This document shows positions 1 through 7,754 of a stretch of DNA of 64,000 nucleotides, piece by piece. The stretch covers positions 46,243 through 110,242 of the forward strand of contig CAIJPE010000378.1 in assembly GCA_903822435.1 (NCBI GenBank), given 5' to 3'. The number at the start of each line of letters is the position of its first letter. Position 1 is the first letter of the stretch. The position numbers and the translations under genes were made by a program. Below the pieces are notes generated by a model, which was given only the letters and a program-made list of their open reading frames with translations, was not told the origin of the DNA and did not search any database. Origin of the DNA: an uncultured beta proteobacterium (lineage in GTDB: Bacteria > Pseudomonadota > Gammaproteobacteria > Burkholderiales > Burkholderiaceae_C).

Positions 1-764
1 AGCAGGGGAGGCGAATCGAAGATGATGATGCGGTCGGGGTACCGCGTGGCCATGTCGTCCAGCAGTTGCGACATCGCATCGCTGGCCAGCAGTTCGGTGG
101 CTCGGGCATGGGGCGAGCCGCTGGGCAGGATCGTCAGCTTGTCGACGTTGGTGCGCAGCAGCACGCTGGCCATGTCGGTCTTGCCGCCGAGCAGGTCGAG
201 CAGCCCCGGGCCCGGCGGCAGACCGAGCATGCGCAGGACGGAAGGCCGGGCCACGTCGGCATCGACCAGCATCACGGTGTGGTCGAGCTCGGCCGCGATG
301 CTCATCGCCAGGTTGATGGACGTGAAGCTCTTGCCTTCACCAGGCAGCGCGCTGGTGACCATGATGAGGTTGCCATGCGCCACCGTGGCTGCGCCGCGGC
401 CCATGGCGTTGGCGATCAGCGGCCGCTTGATCACGCGGTACTGGTCGGCCAGGTGCGACCGCGGCGAGATCGGCGTGACGATGCCGGCCGCGCTGACGGT
501 GTTGAGGTCGATCTCCACACGCCGCGACTGCGGCAGCAAACTGTCGGGCGGCTCCTGCGGGTCGGCACGGCCGTGGGGGGCGCCACCACGGGCCGGCGTG
601 CTTGACGCCTCGGCCTGCAGCCGTGCCGCCGATACCGCTGCAGCCGTGGACGCGGCACCGCTGTCCGGTGGCGCGCCGGCGGGCGACTCGATCTCGGGAA
701 TCGTGATGCCGGCCTGGCGCAGTTGCTCCAGGCGTTCGGCGGCTTGTTCGATGAGGCTGCTCAT
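1..764 (-). CDS. XrtA-associated tyrosine autokinase, C-terminus cut off by the window edge
   Basis: A BY-kinase-type cytoplasmic ATPase of the exosortase-associated exopolysaccharide locus. It is expected to phosphorylate itself on tyrosines and control polymer chain length together with the Wzz-like protein encoded just upstream. From the ATG at 764 the protein reads MSSLIEQAAERLEQLRQ, then a proline/alanine-rich linker. The Walker A segment TSALPGEGKSFTSIN lies near residue 140, Walker A' VMLVDADVARP near 165, and IIIFDSPPL (Walker B) reaches the window edge. About 254 residues are visible; the C-terminal tyrosine cluster lies outside. The gene starts 4 bases after the stop of the chain-length gene, so the two are co-transcribed. 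Family assignment is firm from the motifs; the XrtA label comes from context. Confidence 0.85.
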   Translation of the reverse strand, partial: MSSLIEQAAERLEQLRQAGITIPEIESPAGAPPDSGAASTAAAVSAARLQAEASSTPARGGAPHGRADPQEPPDSLLPQSRRVEIDLNTVSAAGIVTPISPRSHLADQYRVIKRPLIANAMGRGAATVAHGNLIMVTSALPGEGKSFTSINLAMSIAAELDHTVMLVDADVARPSVLRMLGLPPGPGLLDLLGGKTDMASVLLRTNVDKLTILPSGSPHARATELLASDAMSQLLDDMATRYPDRIIIFDSPPL

Positions 765-768
765 GCGG

Positions 769-2364
769 TCAACCCCCGAAGCGTGACATCAAGGTCATCG
801 TGATCAATCCGGCTACGAACAATCCCACCAGGCCGCCCGAGGCCGCGATGAAGCGGAACAGGCCGGCGCGTTCACGCCTGCGGTCCATGTCGGTGGTGAG
901 CATGGTGACGACACCCAGCAGGGGCAGACCCGTGCGCAGGCGAAGCTCATCGGCGTCGCCGAAGGTGGGGCGCAGCTGGCTGGCGGCAAAGGCCACGAGC
1001 AGGCCCAGGCCGAGGGCCGCCACGAGCACCAGTGGCAACAGCAGCGGGCGGTTCGGCGACACGGGCTTGTTGCCGGCGCGCGGCGGGTCGATGAGGCGGA
1101 AATCCGCCACGCCCGAGGCAACGTCCAGTTCACCGGACATGACTGCCGATTGGCGCCGCGCCACCAGGCTTTCGTAGTTGGCCTTGGTGATGCCGTAGTC
1201 GCGGTTGAGCTGGGCCATCTCGGCTTCCACCTGGGGCGCGGTCTTCAGCGATTCGCGCACCTGGGCATAGCGCGAGGCGTATTCCTCGACCCGAGCCTGG
1301 ATGGCGGCGATCTGCACCTCGCTGGAGGCCAGCGTGCGGCTGAGCTCCTGGACCGCCAGGTTGTCGGTGGGCGAAGCCGCACCCACCGGCAACGCCGCAG
1401 CGCGCTTCTGCCCTTCGGTGATTTCCTTGCGGCGCTGCTCTTCCAGGTCGGCGATGAGCCGGCGCGTGTTGATCACGTCGGGGTGCTTGTCGGTGTAGCG
1501 CTGCAACAGGCCGTCCAGCGCGCGCTTTTGGGCGTCGATGCGGCTGTCGATTTCTGGCGTGGCAATGGTCACGGCCTGGCCGGCTTCGCCCTTGCCCGAC
1601 AGCAGGTTCGGCAGCGCCGTGCTGGCAGGCGCCTGGCCCCGGGCTTCGGCAAGCTGGCGCTTGGCCACATCGCGCGACCTCTCGGCCTCGCGCAGTTGCA
1701 ACCGGGCGGCCTCGAGCTGGCCCGATATTTCTGCCATGCGCGTGCCGGCGTCCTTGCCATCGCCCGAACGCTCCATGTTGCGCAGCTTGTATTCCTTCAG
1801 CCGCGCCTCGGCCTCTTCCAGCTTGGTCTGGAAGCTCTTGATCTGCTCGGCGAGGAAGGTCTTGGCCGAGTCCGTGTCCTTGCGGCTGGCGCCCAGGCCC
1901 GAATCGATGAAGATCGAGACGATCGCGGAAATGACCCGCTTGGCGCGGTCGGGTTCGACGTCGCGGTAGCTCATGGAGTAGAGGTTCACCCCGCCGGCTG
2001 CCCTGATCTCGATCCCCTTCATCAGCTTGTCGACGAGCACCTCCTGGTCGCCCTTGGACTCGGTCTTCAGGTCCAGATCGGCCATCCGGATCAGCTTCTC
2101 GATGTTCGGCCGGCTGATCAGCGTGCGGCTGAGGATGCCGATCTGCTGGTCGACGTTGGGCTGCACCGCCAGGCCGCTCATCAGGGGCTTGAGGATGGAA
2201 TCGGTATCCACCCAGATCCGGGCGCTGGCCTCGTACTGGTTGGGAATGCGCCAGACCACGACGACGCCGATGATCGCCACGATCCAGGCCGCGGCCAGGC
2301 CAGGCCAGCGGAACTTCCACATTCCGCGGGCCGTGGCGAGCAACTGTTGAACGAGTTCTTGCAT
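769..2364 (-). CDS. XrtA system polysaccharide chain length determinant (Wzz/GNVR family)
   Basis: Inner-membrane polysaccharide co-polymerase, 531 residues, that sets exopolysaccharide chain length with the adjacent tyrosine autokinase. There is an N-terminal transmembrane segment at about residues 20-40 (AAWIVAIIGVVVVWRIP). It is followed by the Wzz motif region with YEASARIWVDTDSIL, a long periplasmic coiled coil (about 170-400), a GNVR-like segment with proline-rich RLIDPPRAGNKPVSPNRP near 430, and a second membrane segment at about 440-465. A further hydrophobic stretch occurs near the C-terminus. The gene sits between the export lipoprotein gene upstream and the kinase gene downstream on the same strand, which is the usual order in these loci. 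Confidence 0.9.
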   Translation of the reverse strand: MQELVQQLLATARGMWKFRWPGLAAAWIVAIIGVVVVWRIPNQYEASARIWVDTDSILKPLMSGLAVQPNVDQQIGILSRTLISRPNIEKLIRMADLDLKTESKGDQEVLVDKLMKGIEIRAAGGVNLYSMSYRDVEPDRAKRVISAIVSIFIDSGLGASRKDTDSAKTFLAEQIKSFQTKLEEAEARLKEYKLRNMERSGDGKDAGTRMAEISGQLEAARLQLREAERSRDVAKRQLAEARGQAPASTALPNLLSGKGEAGQAVTIATPEIDSRIDAQKRALDGLLQRYTDKHPDVINTRRLIADLEEQRRKEITEGQKRAAALPVGAASPTDNLAVQELSRTLASSEVQIAAIQARVEEYASRYAQVRESLKTAPQVEAEMAQLNRDYGITKANYESLVARRQSAVMSGELDVASGVADFRLIDPPRAGNKPVSPNRPLLLPLVLVAALGLGLLVAFAASQLRPTFGDADELRLRTGLPLLGVVTMLTTDMDRRRERAGLFRFIAASGGLVGLFVAGLITMTLMSRFGG

Positions 2365-2452
2365 GCGATTGGGGTCGGTCAGGGCTGCAGGGATGCGCCC
2401 CGCTCAGGCTGACCCTGCCGGCAGGGGGCGTTGCCGGTCAGGGAGAGGGTCC

Positions 2453-3091
2453 TCAGAACAAGCTCTGGGGAATGATCAGGATGTCGCCCGGGCGCATTTC
2501 GACGTTCGCCGACACATCGCCACGCCGGATCAGGTCTTTCAGGCGCACGGAGTACTGCTTGTTGCTCTCGGAGCCGCGCAGGATGGAAGCGCGGTTGCCG
2601 TCGGCGAAATCGGTCAGGCCGCCCACGGCGATCATCACGTCGAGCAGCGTCATCTTCTGCTTGTAGGGCAGGAACTGGGGCCGGGCGGCTTCACCCACGA
2701 CGCGGATCTGTTCGCTGTACGGGCCCACGAAACCGGTGACGATGACCGTGACGATGGGGTCGCGCACGAAGGTGGCCAGCTTCTTCTCGATGTCGCGCGC
2801 CAATTGGGGCGAGGTCTTGCCCTGGGCCACCAGTTCATCGACCAGCGGCGTGGAAACCTTGCCATCGGGCCGCACCGGCACCGAAGTCGACAGTTCGGGG
2901 TTGCGCCACACCGAGATCTGCAGGTTGTCGCCAGCGCCGATCACGTAGCTGTAGTCATTGACGGCCGCTGCCGGCGGTGCCGGCTGGTAAGCCGGGCTAG
3001 ACAGGCTGGAGCACGCGCCCAACATCCCCAGGGCCAATGCCGCCAGGCCTGCCTTCGCTGCGGTCCACGGACGGGTAGATAGATGTTTCAA
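2453..3091 (-). CDS. XrtA/PEP-CTERM system exopolysaccharide export protein (Wza/KpsD-like lipoprotein)
   Basis: Outer-membrane polysaccharide export lipoprotein of 212 residues. I start it at the TTG at 3091, because an AGGAG lies 7 bases upstream and this start puts a normal lipoprotein signal (hydrophobic core, lipobox LGAC near residue 26) at the N-terminus. A longer reading from 3181 would add 30 unlikely residues ahead of the signal. The mature part has the polysaccharide export domain (YVIGAGDNLQISVW, VRPDGKVSTPLVDEL) and then a SLBB-like domain (VVGEAARPQFLPYKQKMTLLDVMIAVGG), ending MRPGDILIIPQSLF. It leads the minus-strand export, chain-length and kinase gene set. Confidence 0.9.
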   Translation of the reverse strand: MKHLSTRPWTAAKAGLAALALGMLGACSSLSSPAYQPAPPAAAVNDYSYVIGAGDNLQISVWRNPELSTSVPVRPDGKVSTPLVDELVAQGKTSPQLARDIEKKLATFVRDPIVTVIVTGFVGPYSEQIRVVGEAARPQFLPYKQKMTLLDVMIAVGGLTDFADGNRASILRGSESNKQYSVRLKDLIRRGDVSANVEMRPGDILIIPQSLF

Positions 3092-3606
3092 GGCAATGCT
3101 CCTGTCATGCGTGGCCGCTTGATGCTTGCGCGCCTGTCTGTCTGGGGTGGCCGCCGCCGCGGGAGGCGGGTGCGCGTTCACAGCCCATGGACGCGGGCCC
3201 TGAGCGCGACCGCGATGATGTCACACCGTTTCGCGCCGACAGCCCCGCGGTCTAGGGACTGCCACAGGTGATCCGCCCATTTTTCACGTTCGCCGGAGCA
3301 CGGTCCACATGGGAGGCGCGAAGGGTGCCGTTGCAGCCCTCGCGCGGGCCTGGCCGGCCAGGGCCACTGGCCCGTCCGGCGAGCGTCGGAAACCTTTACA
3401 GCCCCTTTCGGACCGGGCTTGTGCGCGGACCCACGGGCCCGCGATCAAATCCCCTATTCAAGGGGTGTCGAATGCATCATTAGCATCATCAATGGAATCA
3501 ATCAATCCGGAACATTTGTTTTTAACGCTTTTTAAGAAGGCAAATCCCAGGAAAATGGACTGCAGCGCCTCGAACGGCCTTCAGTTCCGTCCCGGGTGCC
3601 CAAGGC
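3092..3606. other. Divergent intergenic region, no gene
   Basis: About 515 bases between the export lipoprotein gene (minus) and the sigma-54 promoter of the PEP-CTERM gene (plus). No reading frame here has a protein-like composition. The stretch around 3440-3560 is clearly more A/T-rich than the flanks and carries the dyad ATGC-N7-GCAT at 3472-3486. It lies about 120-135 bases upstream of the -24 element, a normal distance for an enhancer bound by an NtrC-type activator such as PrsR. The dyad is short, so its role is only a suggestion. Confidence 0.4.
3099..3103 (-). promoter_or_regulatory. Shine-Dalgarno site that fixes the TTG start of the export lipoprotein
   Basis: Read on the minus strand, AGGAG lies 7 bases before the TTG at 3091. 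The upstream in-frame ATG at 3181 has no comparable site and would bury the lipoprotein signal. Confidence 0.7.
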
Positions 3607-3622
3607 GGGCACGTGCTTTGCT
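3607..3622 (+). promoter_or_regulatory. Sigma-54 (-24/-12) promoter of the PEP-CTERM gene
   Basis: The sequence GGGCACGTGCTTTGCT matches the RpoN consensus TGGCACGNNNNTTGCW at every fixed position except the first. The essential GG (3608-3609) and GC (3620-3621) are separated by exactly 10 bases. Transcription would start near 3633, leaving about 60 bases before the ATG at 3694. Sigma-54 promoters need an AAA+ activator, and PrsR, encoded at 11703-13070, is one known to serve PEP-CTERM genes. Confidence 0.8.
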
Positions 3623-3693
3623 CACTGCTTGGTGGAGCCACTAACCGGTGGCGTGCCAACACAGTCAGCCGTCCCCCTCCCTGGAGATTCAAC

Positions 3694-4395
3694 ATGCGTT
3701 TCGCTCCCATGGCCATCGCCGCCAGCGCGCTCTTCGCCGCTGCCGCCCACGCCGATGTCATCCTGATCGATGACTTCAACCAGCCCGGCATCACGACCAT
3801 CACCGACACCACCGTCGGCGGTGCCCTGGTGACCACCGGCGCCCAGACCCTGATCACCCCCAACCTCGCCAACAGCCGCGAAGTGCAGGTCGACCTGGCC
3901 CTGCAGAACCTGCCCGGTGGCATCACCGCCAACGTCGGCGGCGGCGCCAACGGCGTGCTGAACGTGTCGGTTGCCACCGGCGACAACGGCACCGCCCGCG
4001 TCATCTGGACCCTCCCGGCCACCCCGATCGGCAACCCCGCTTCGTACTCGTTCGCCGTGGTCGCTTCGGCCCTGGGTTCGCTGTCGAACACCGCCGTGAA
4101 CAACCAGGTCGCTTTCGCCTTCACCGGCCCCGGCGGCAATTTCAGCATCCCGAACCTGGGCATTGGCGCCTTCGCCTTCGCCCTGCCCGCCACGGTGGTG
4201 AACTTCAACCTGGCAGCCTCCCAAGCGCTGGCCCTGTCGGGTGGCGGCACGCTGACCATGACCCTCACCGGCGGCCAGGGCTGGAACCTGACCCTGGACC
4301 AGTTCGCCATCACCGTGCCCGAGCCCACCTCGCTGGCCCTGGTCGGCTTGGCCCTGGTTGGCGCGGGCTTCGCCTCGCGTCGCCGCAGCGCCTGA
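3694..4395 (+). CDS. PEP-CTERM sorting domain-containing exported protein
   Basis: Secreted protein of 233 residues predicted to be an exosortase substrate. The start at 3694 has a GGAG 7 bases upstream and gives a Sec signal peptide (MRFAPMAIAASALFAAAAHA, cleavage before DVILIDDF). The body is rich in Gly, Ala, Thr and Asn and almost lacks Lys and Cys, as is usual for PEP-CTERM surface proteins. The last 26 residues are a textbook sorting signal: VPEPTSLALVGLALVGAGFA then RRRSA, i.e. a PEP motif, a membrane helix and a basic tail. Codons are strongly C-ending, which suggests high expression. It is driven by its own sigma-54 promoter and followed by a terminator, so it is likely monocistronic. 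The exact function of the body is unknown. Confidence 0.92.
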   Translation: MRFAPMAIAASALFAAAAHADVILIDDFNQPGITTITDTTVGGALVTTGAQTLITPNLANSREVQVDLALQNLPGGITANVGGGANGVLNVSVATGDNGTARVIWTLPATPIGNPASYSFAVVASALGSLSNTAVNNQVAFAFTGPGGNFSIPNLGIGAFAFALPATVVNFNLAASQALALSGGGTLTMTLTGGQGWNLTLDQFAITVPEPTSLALVGLALVGAGFASRRRSA

Positions 4396-4435
4396 TTGTC
4401 GATGCTGCTCCCTGGCTGATCGCCGGGGCGTTCTA

Positions 4436-4469
4436 GAAATCGCCCCGGACCTTCGGGGCGATTTCGTTT
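4436..4469 (+). terminator. Intrinsic terminator after the PEP-CTERM gene
   Basis: A perfect 12-bp stem, GAAATCGCCCCG at 4436-4447 and its complement at 4454-4465, encloses a 6-base loop (GACCTT). A short GTTTC run follows. It lies 40 bases after the PEP-CTERM stop codon. The T tract is weak, but the stem is long and GC-rich. Confidence 0.7.
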
Positions 4470-4663
4470 CCGGCGGTCCGGCATGTGGAACCCAGGCAAT
4501 CGCAGGGGGTCCATACATTCGGTGTCGATCCGAACCACGTGCAGCGTGCCGTAGTTATCGTGGTCGGCTCCCCCCTGGGACGAGGGGTCCAGATTGAGCG
4601 CCAAGGGCCCATGCATTTTCTACAATCGAAGGCGGCAGTGGAAGCACTGCTTGGAGAGTGAAG

Positions 4664-5335
4664 ATGAATCAGGACAAGTCCCCGTCGTCCCCGTCAAGTG
4701 AAGCGGTCGACCCCGCAACAGCCGTGGCGCCCAAGCCTGCCGTGAGCCGTCGGGCCCTGCTGCGTGCAGGGGCTGCCGCCACGCCCGTGCTGCTCACGCT
4801 GGCCAGCGGTCCGGTGGCTGCGGCCGGCAGCAGCTGCACCGTGGCTTCTTCGTTCGTGTCGGCCGCGACCTTCGCCAGCCGCAATCCCGGGCAGACCTAT
4901 GTTCAGTGCGCCAGCATGGGCCCCAGCGACTGGCTTTCCTACCATTGCCGCAGCCCGCAGCTGCTGGCCCAATCGCCTTACCGCATCATCCTCAGCCAGC
5001 CCGTGCGGCTGCGCTTGTGCGACACGGGCAACCACACCTACAACAACATGCAGTGCGCGGAACTGATGGTGAACGACAACCACGGCATTGCCAGCGCCGG
5101 GCCGGTGGCGGTGCTGCAGAACCTCGTCTCGCTGGCCCTGTCCCTGGATGCGTCGCCTTCGCTCATCACGAATGGCGGTTCGCTGAACAAGGCCTACCTG
5201 ATCGGCGTGTGGAACAACTACAAGACCTCCGGCGGCTACCACTTGCCTGCCAGCGGCATCAACTGGTCGGAGGCCCAACTGCTGACCTTCCTGAAGGCCC
5301 TGCAGCAACCGGTCCCGATCAACAGCATCGTCTGA
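4664..5335 (+). CDS. Tat-exported protein of unknown function, first gene of the HPr-rel-A cassette
   Basis: Unrecognised protein of 223 residues. The ATG at 4664 has a GGAG 7 bases upstream; the GTG at 4658 is too close to that site. After a 26-residue Ser/Pro/Ala-rich N-terminus comes a twin-arginine motif (VSRRALLRAGAAATPVLLTL) and a probable cleavage site after VAAAG. The mature part has five cysteines (SSC, VQC, YHC, RLC, MQC) in its first 80 or so residues. Its second half is hydrophobic and helical (VAVLQNLVSLALSLDASPSL), and the C-terminus reads VPINSIV. It lies 7 bases upstream of the PqqD-like gene and is surely co-transcribed with it, so it may be the protein this cassette acts on. 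That role is inference; no enzyme motif is visible. Confidence 0.7.
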   Translation: MNQDKSPSSPSSEAVDPATAVAPKPAVSRRALLRAGAAATPVLLTLASGPVAAAGSSCTVASSFVSAATFASRNPGQTYVQCASMGPSDWLSYHCRSPQLLAQSPYRIILSQPVRLRLCDTGNHTYNNMQCAELMVNDNHGIASAGPVAVLQNLVSLALSLDASPSLITNGGSLNKAYLIGVWNNYKTSGGYHLPASGINWSEAQLLTFLKALQQPVPINSIV

Positions 5336-5342
5336 CCACGGC

Positions 5343-5645
5343 GTGAGCCCACCCGCCGCGCCGCGCGGAGTGCTCTGCACCTCCCCTGATGTCCAGGTCA
5401 AGCGGTGGGGCGAGAGCGAAGCGGTGGCCTACTCGGGGGCCAACGCGAAGACACACGTCGTCAGCGAAGCGGCCGCTCACATTCTGATGCTCGCCGCGGG
5501 CCAAGGCCTTTCCGAAGCCGAACTGGCGCTCACCTTCTGGGCTGACGAATCGCCCGAAGCCGCGGTCGCCGCCGAAGACCAGGCGCTTCTGCGCGACACC
5601 GTCGATGGCCTGCTGGCCGCCGGCCTGCTGAAGCGCCGGGTGTGA
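5343..5645 (+). CDS. HPr-rel-A system PqqD family peptide chaperone
   Basis: Small protein of 100 residues with the PqqD fold pattern. An N-terminal beta segment is followed by SEAAAHILMLAAGQGLSEAELA, a negatively charged loop (WADESPEAAVAAEDQ) and the closing helix TVDGLLAAGLLKRRV. PqqD-type proteins bind leader peptides and hand them to modifying enzymes. The GTG start at 5343 follows the Tat-exported gene by 7 bases, and the stop codon overlaps the kinase start by 4 bases (GTGA). Its pairing with an HprK-like kinase and a nucleotidyltransferase is the layout named HPr-rel-A in exosortase-bearing genomes; that name comes from my knowledge of these family models. Confidence 0.8.
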   Translation: MSPPAAPRGVLCTSPDVQVKRWGESEAVAYSGANAKTHVVSEAAAHILMLAAGQGLSEAELALTFWADESPEAAVAAEDQALLRDTVDGLLAAGLLKRRV

Positions 5646-6586
5646 CCACGCTCCTCAGCCAACTAGATCCGCGCGACGTTCGCGCCGCCTTGCGCGGGCC
5701 GACAGGCTTGCGGGTCCGCACAGGGCCCATCACGTCGCGCATCGTGACACCGCTGCCCGAAGTGGGTTCGGCCATCCAGACGCTCTATGCGGACTACCCG
5801 GTGGCCGATGCCGACAGCTTCGTCGACTTCCACGTCGGCGTCCGGCGCCCGCCCAATGCCAGGGCGTTCTGGCGCAAACAGGTGGTCTTCGAACTCGAAG
5901 GCCAGGCGCCGTTCAACCCGCTGCCGGGGGACCAGGGCTTCCCGCTGCTCGAGTGGGGCATGAACTGGTGCACCTACGCCCATTGCCATCAATACCTCAT
6001 CCTGCACGCGGCGGTGCTCGAGCAGAACGGGCGGGCGCTGATCCTGCCCGCGCCTTCGGGTTCGGGCAAGAGCACGCTGTGCGCCGGCCTGCTCTTCAAC
6101 GGTTGGCGCCTGTTGTCCGATGAACTGACGCTGATCGACCCACGGGACGGGATGGTCGTGCCCATGCCCCGGCCGGTGAGCGTGAAGAACGCGTCCATCG
6201 AGGTTTTGTCGAAATTCGTGCCGGGCTTGCGGTTTGGCTCGCGTGTTTCCGAGACCGTCAAGGGCGTCGTGGCACACTTCAAGGCACCCGCCGACGCAGT
6301 AGCCCGGGCCGGCGAAAAGGCGATTCCTGCCTGGATCGTGATGCCGAAATACGTGGCGGGCCTGCCGGCCACGTTGCGGCCGCAGCCGAAGGCCCGGGCC
6401 TTCATGGGCCTGATCGAGAATGCATTCAACTATGACGTCTTCGGTGCCGATGGGTTTGCCCTGCTGGGCTCCGTGATCGACCGCAGCGCATGCTTCACTT
6501 TCGAGTACGGCCACCTGCAAGAGGCGATCGACCGCTTCGCGCAACTTTCGCAGGCAACCACGAACCCGCGCGACAACCAGCCCTGA
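5642..6586 (+). CDS. HprK-related kinase A (HPr-rel-A system)
   Basis: Cytoplasmic P-loop kinase of 314 residues related to HPr kinase/phosphorylase. The GTG start at 5642 overlaps the stop of the PqqD-like gene. The P-loop PAPSGSGKSTLCAGL lies near residues 138-152 and is followed by LLSDELTLIDP, the HprK-like acidic segment. The N-terminal 130 residues are the domain typical of this subfamily, not of classical HprK. Related kinases in lasso-peptide clusters phosphorylate serine on the precursor peptide, so protein or peptide phosphorylation is the likely chemistry, but the substrate here is unknown. No HPr protein is encoded nearby. Confidence 0.85.
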   Translation: MTTLLSQLDPRDVRAALRGPTGLRVRTGPITSRIVTPLPEVGSAIQTLYADYPVADADSFVDFHVGVRRPPNARAFWRKQVVFELEGQAPFNPLPGDQGFPLLEWGMNWCTYAHCHQYLILHAAVLEQNGRALILPAPSGSGKSTLCAGLLFNGWRLLSDELTLIDPRDGMVVPMPRPVSVKNASIEVLSKFVPGLRFGSRVSETVKGVVAHFKAPADAVARAGEKAIPAWIVMPKYVAGLPATLRPQPKARAFMGLIENAFNYDVFGADGFALLGSVIDRSACFTFEYGHLQEAIDRFAQLSQATTNPRDNQP

Positions 6587-6629
6587 GGCCGCCGGGCCGG
6601 GCCCGAGGGCCCTGTCTGCCGCACGGCAT

Positions 6630-7754
6630 GTGGGGGTCCACACCTTGAGCCGGCTCCTTGCCGGTGGTGTGGTGACGGCGCTGACCGACCCCGCCACCAT
6701 CGCCACGGCATCGAACGGCGAACTGTCGCGGCTGGTCCAGGAGGGTCGCCGCACCGGCCTGCTCGGACGCATTGCCACGCGCGCCAAGGCCACGGGTTAC
6801 CCGCCCGGATGGCCACCCGCCATGAAAGCCCATCTGGACGCCGCACTGCGCGTGTGCCGGGCACAGCAGGCGGAAATTCGGCGCGAAACCGCCTTCATCT
6901 CGCAGGCGCTGTCCACGCTGGGCGCGCCGATCATCCTGCTCAAGGGCGCCGCCTACGTGGTGGCCGACCTGCCTGCCGCCGACGGTCGGGTGTTCGGCGA
7001 TATCGACATCATGGTGCCCAAGGAAGCGATCGTCGAAGCCGAGTCGCTGCTCATGATGAACGGCTGGCTCAGCACGCACCAGACCGACTACGACCAGCGG
7101 TACTACCGCCAGTGGATGCACGAGTTGCCGCCCATGCAGCATGTGCATCGCGGCACGGCGCTCGACGTGCACCACGCGATCCTGCCCGAGACGGCACGAC
7201 TGCGCCCGAGTTCGCGGCTGCTCTTCGAGCGGGCCGTGCCGGTGGCCGGATGGCCCCACGTGCATGTGCTGGCACCCGAAGACATGGTGCTGCACAGCAT
7301 GACGCACCTGTTCATGAACGACGACATGCGCTATGCGCTGCGCGACCTGTCCGACCTCGATCTGTTGCTGCGCCACTTCAGCGGACGGCCGGGCTTCTGG
7401 TCGGAACTGGTGGCCAGGGCTCAGGCACTGGACCTTCGGCGTCCGCTCTTTTACGGGTTGCGCCAGACGCAACGTGTCCTGAAGACGCCCATTCCCGAAA
7501 GCGCGCTGGCCGACACGGAACCCTTCGGCCCCGAGGGGGCTGCCCGCCCGTTGATGCGAGCGATCTGGGATGAAGCGCTGCGGGCCCAGCATCCGGACGA
7601 GCAGGCATGGGCCTCGCGCGCAGCGTTGTTCGCGCTGTATGTCAGGGGCCACTGGTTGAGGATGCCTCCCCTGATGCTGGCCCGCCACCTGGCCACCAAA
7701 GCCCTTCAACGTCCCGAACAGGATGCCCAGAGCGCGCGACAGCCCGGCGTCTGA
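6630..7754 (+). CDS. Nucleotidyltransferase family protein (PF14907-like) of the HPr-rel-A cassette
   Basis: Protein of 374 residues in the NTP_transf_5 family. The nucleotidyltransferase signature is clear: LLKGAAYVVADLP followed by FGDIDIMV at about 122-129, where the two aspartates of GDID would bind metal. A conserved histidine-rich region follows (DVHHAIL, EDMVLHSMTHLFMND). The GTG at 6630 is the best start, since an overlapping ATG at 6628 is out of frame and ends quickly. The gene is 43 bases after the kinase. Similar enzymes occur with PqqD-like proteins and kinases in lasso-peptide clusters, where they are linked to peptide tailoring. No lasso cyclase (asparagine-synthetase-like) gene is present here. 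Confidence 0.8.
   Translation: MGVHTLSRLLAGGVVTALTDPATIATASNGELSRLVQEGRRTGLLGRIATRAKATGYPPGWPPAMKAHLDAALRVCRAQQAEIRRETAFISQALSTLGAPIILLKGAAYVVADLPAADGRVFGDIDIMVPKEAIVEAESLLMMNGWLSTHQTDYDQRYYRQWMHELPPMQHVHRGTALDVHHAILPETARLRPSSRLLFERAVPVAGWPHVHVLAPEDMVLHSMTHLFMNDDMRYALRDLSDLDLLLRHFSGRPGFWSELVARAQALDLRRPLFYGLRQTQRVLKTPIPESALADTEPFGPEGAARPLMRAIWDEALRAQHPDEQAWASRAALFALYVRGHWLRMPPLMLARHLATKALQRPEQDAQSARQPGV

Noticed and set aside
3613..3693. Upstream extension of the PEP-CTERM gene by 27 codons
   Set aside because: It would begin inside the sigma-54 promoter and place polar residues before the signal peptide; the ATG at 3694 has a proper ribosome site.
4664..7754. Lasso-peptide cluster
   Set aside because: A kinase, a nucleotidyltransferase and a PqqD-like protein are shared with some lasso clusters, but there is no asparagine-synthetase-like cyclase, no transglutaminase-like protease and no short precursor with a core peptide.
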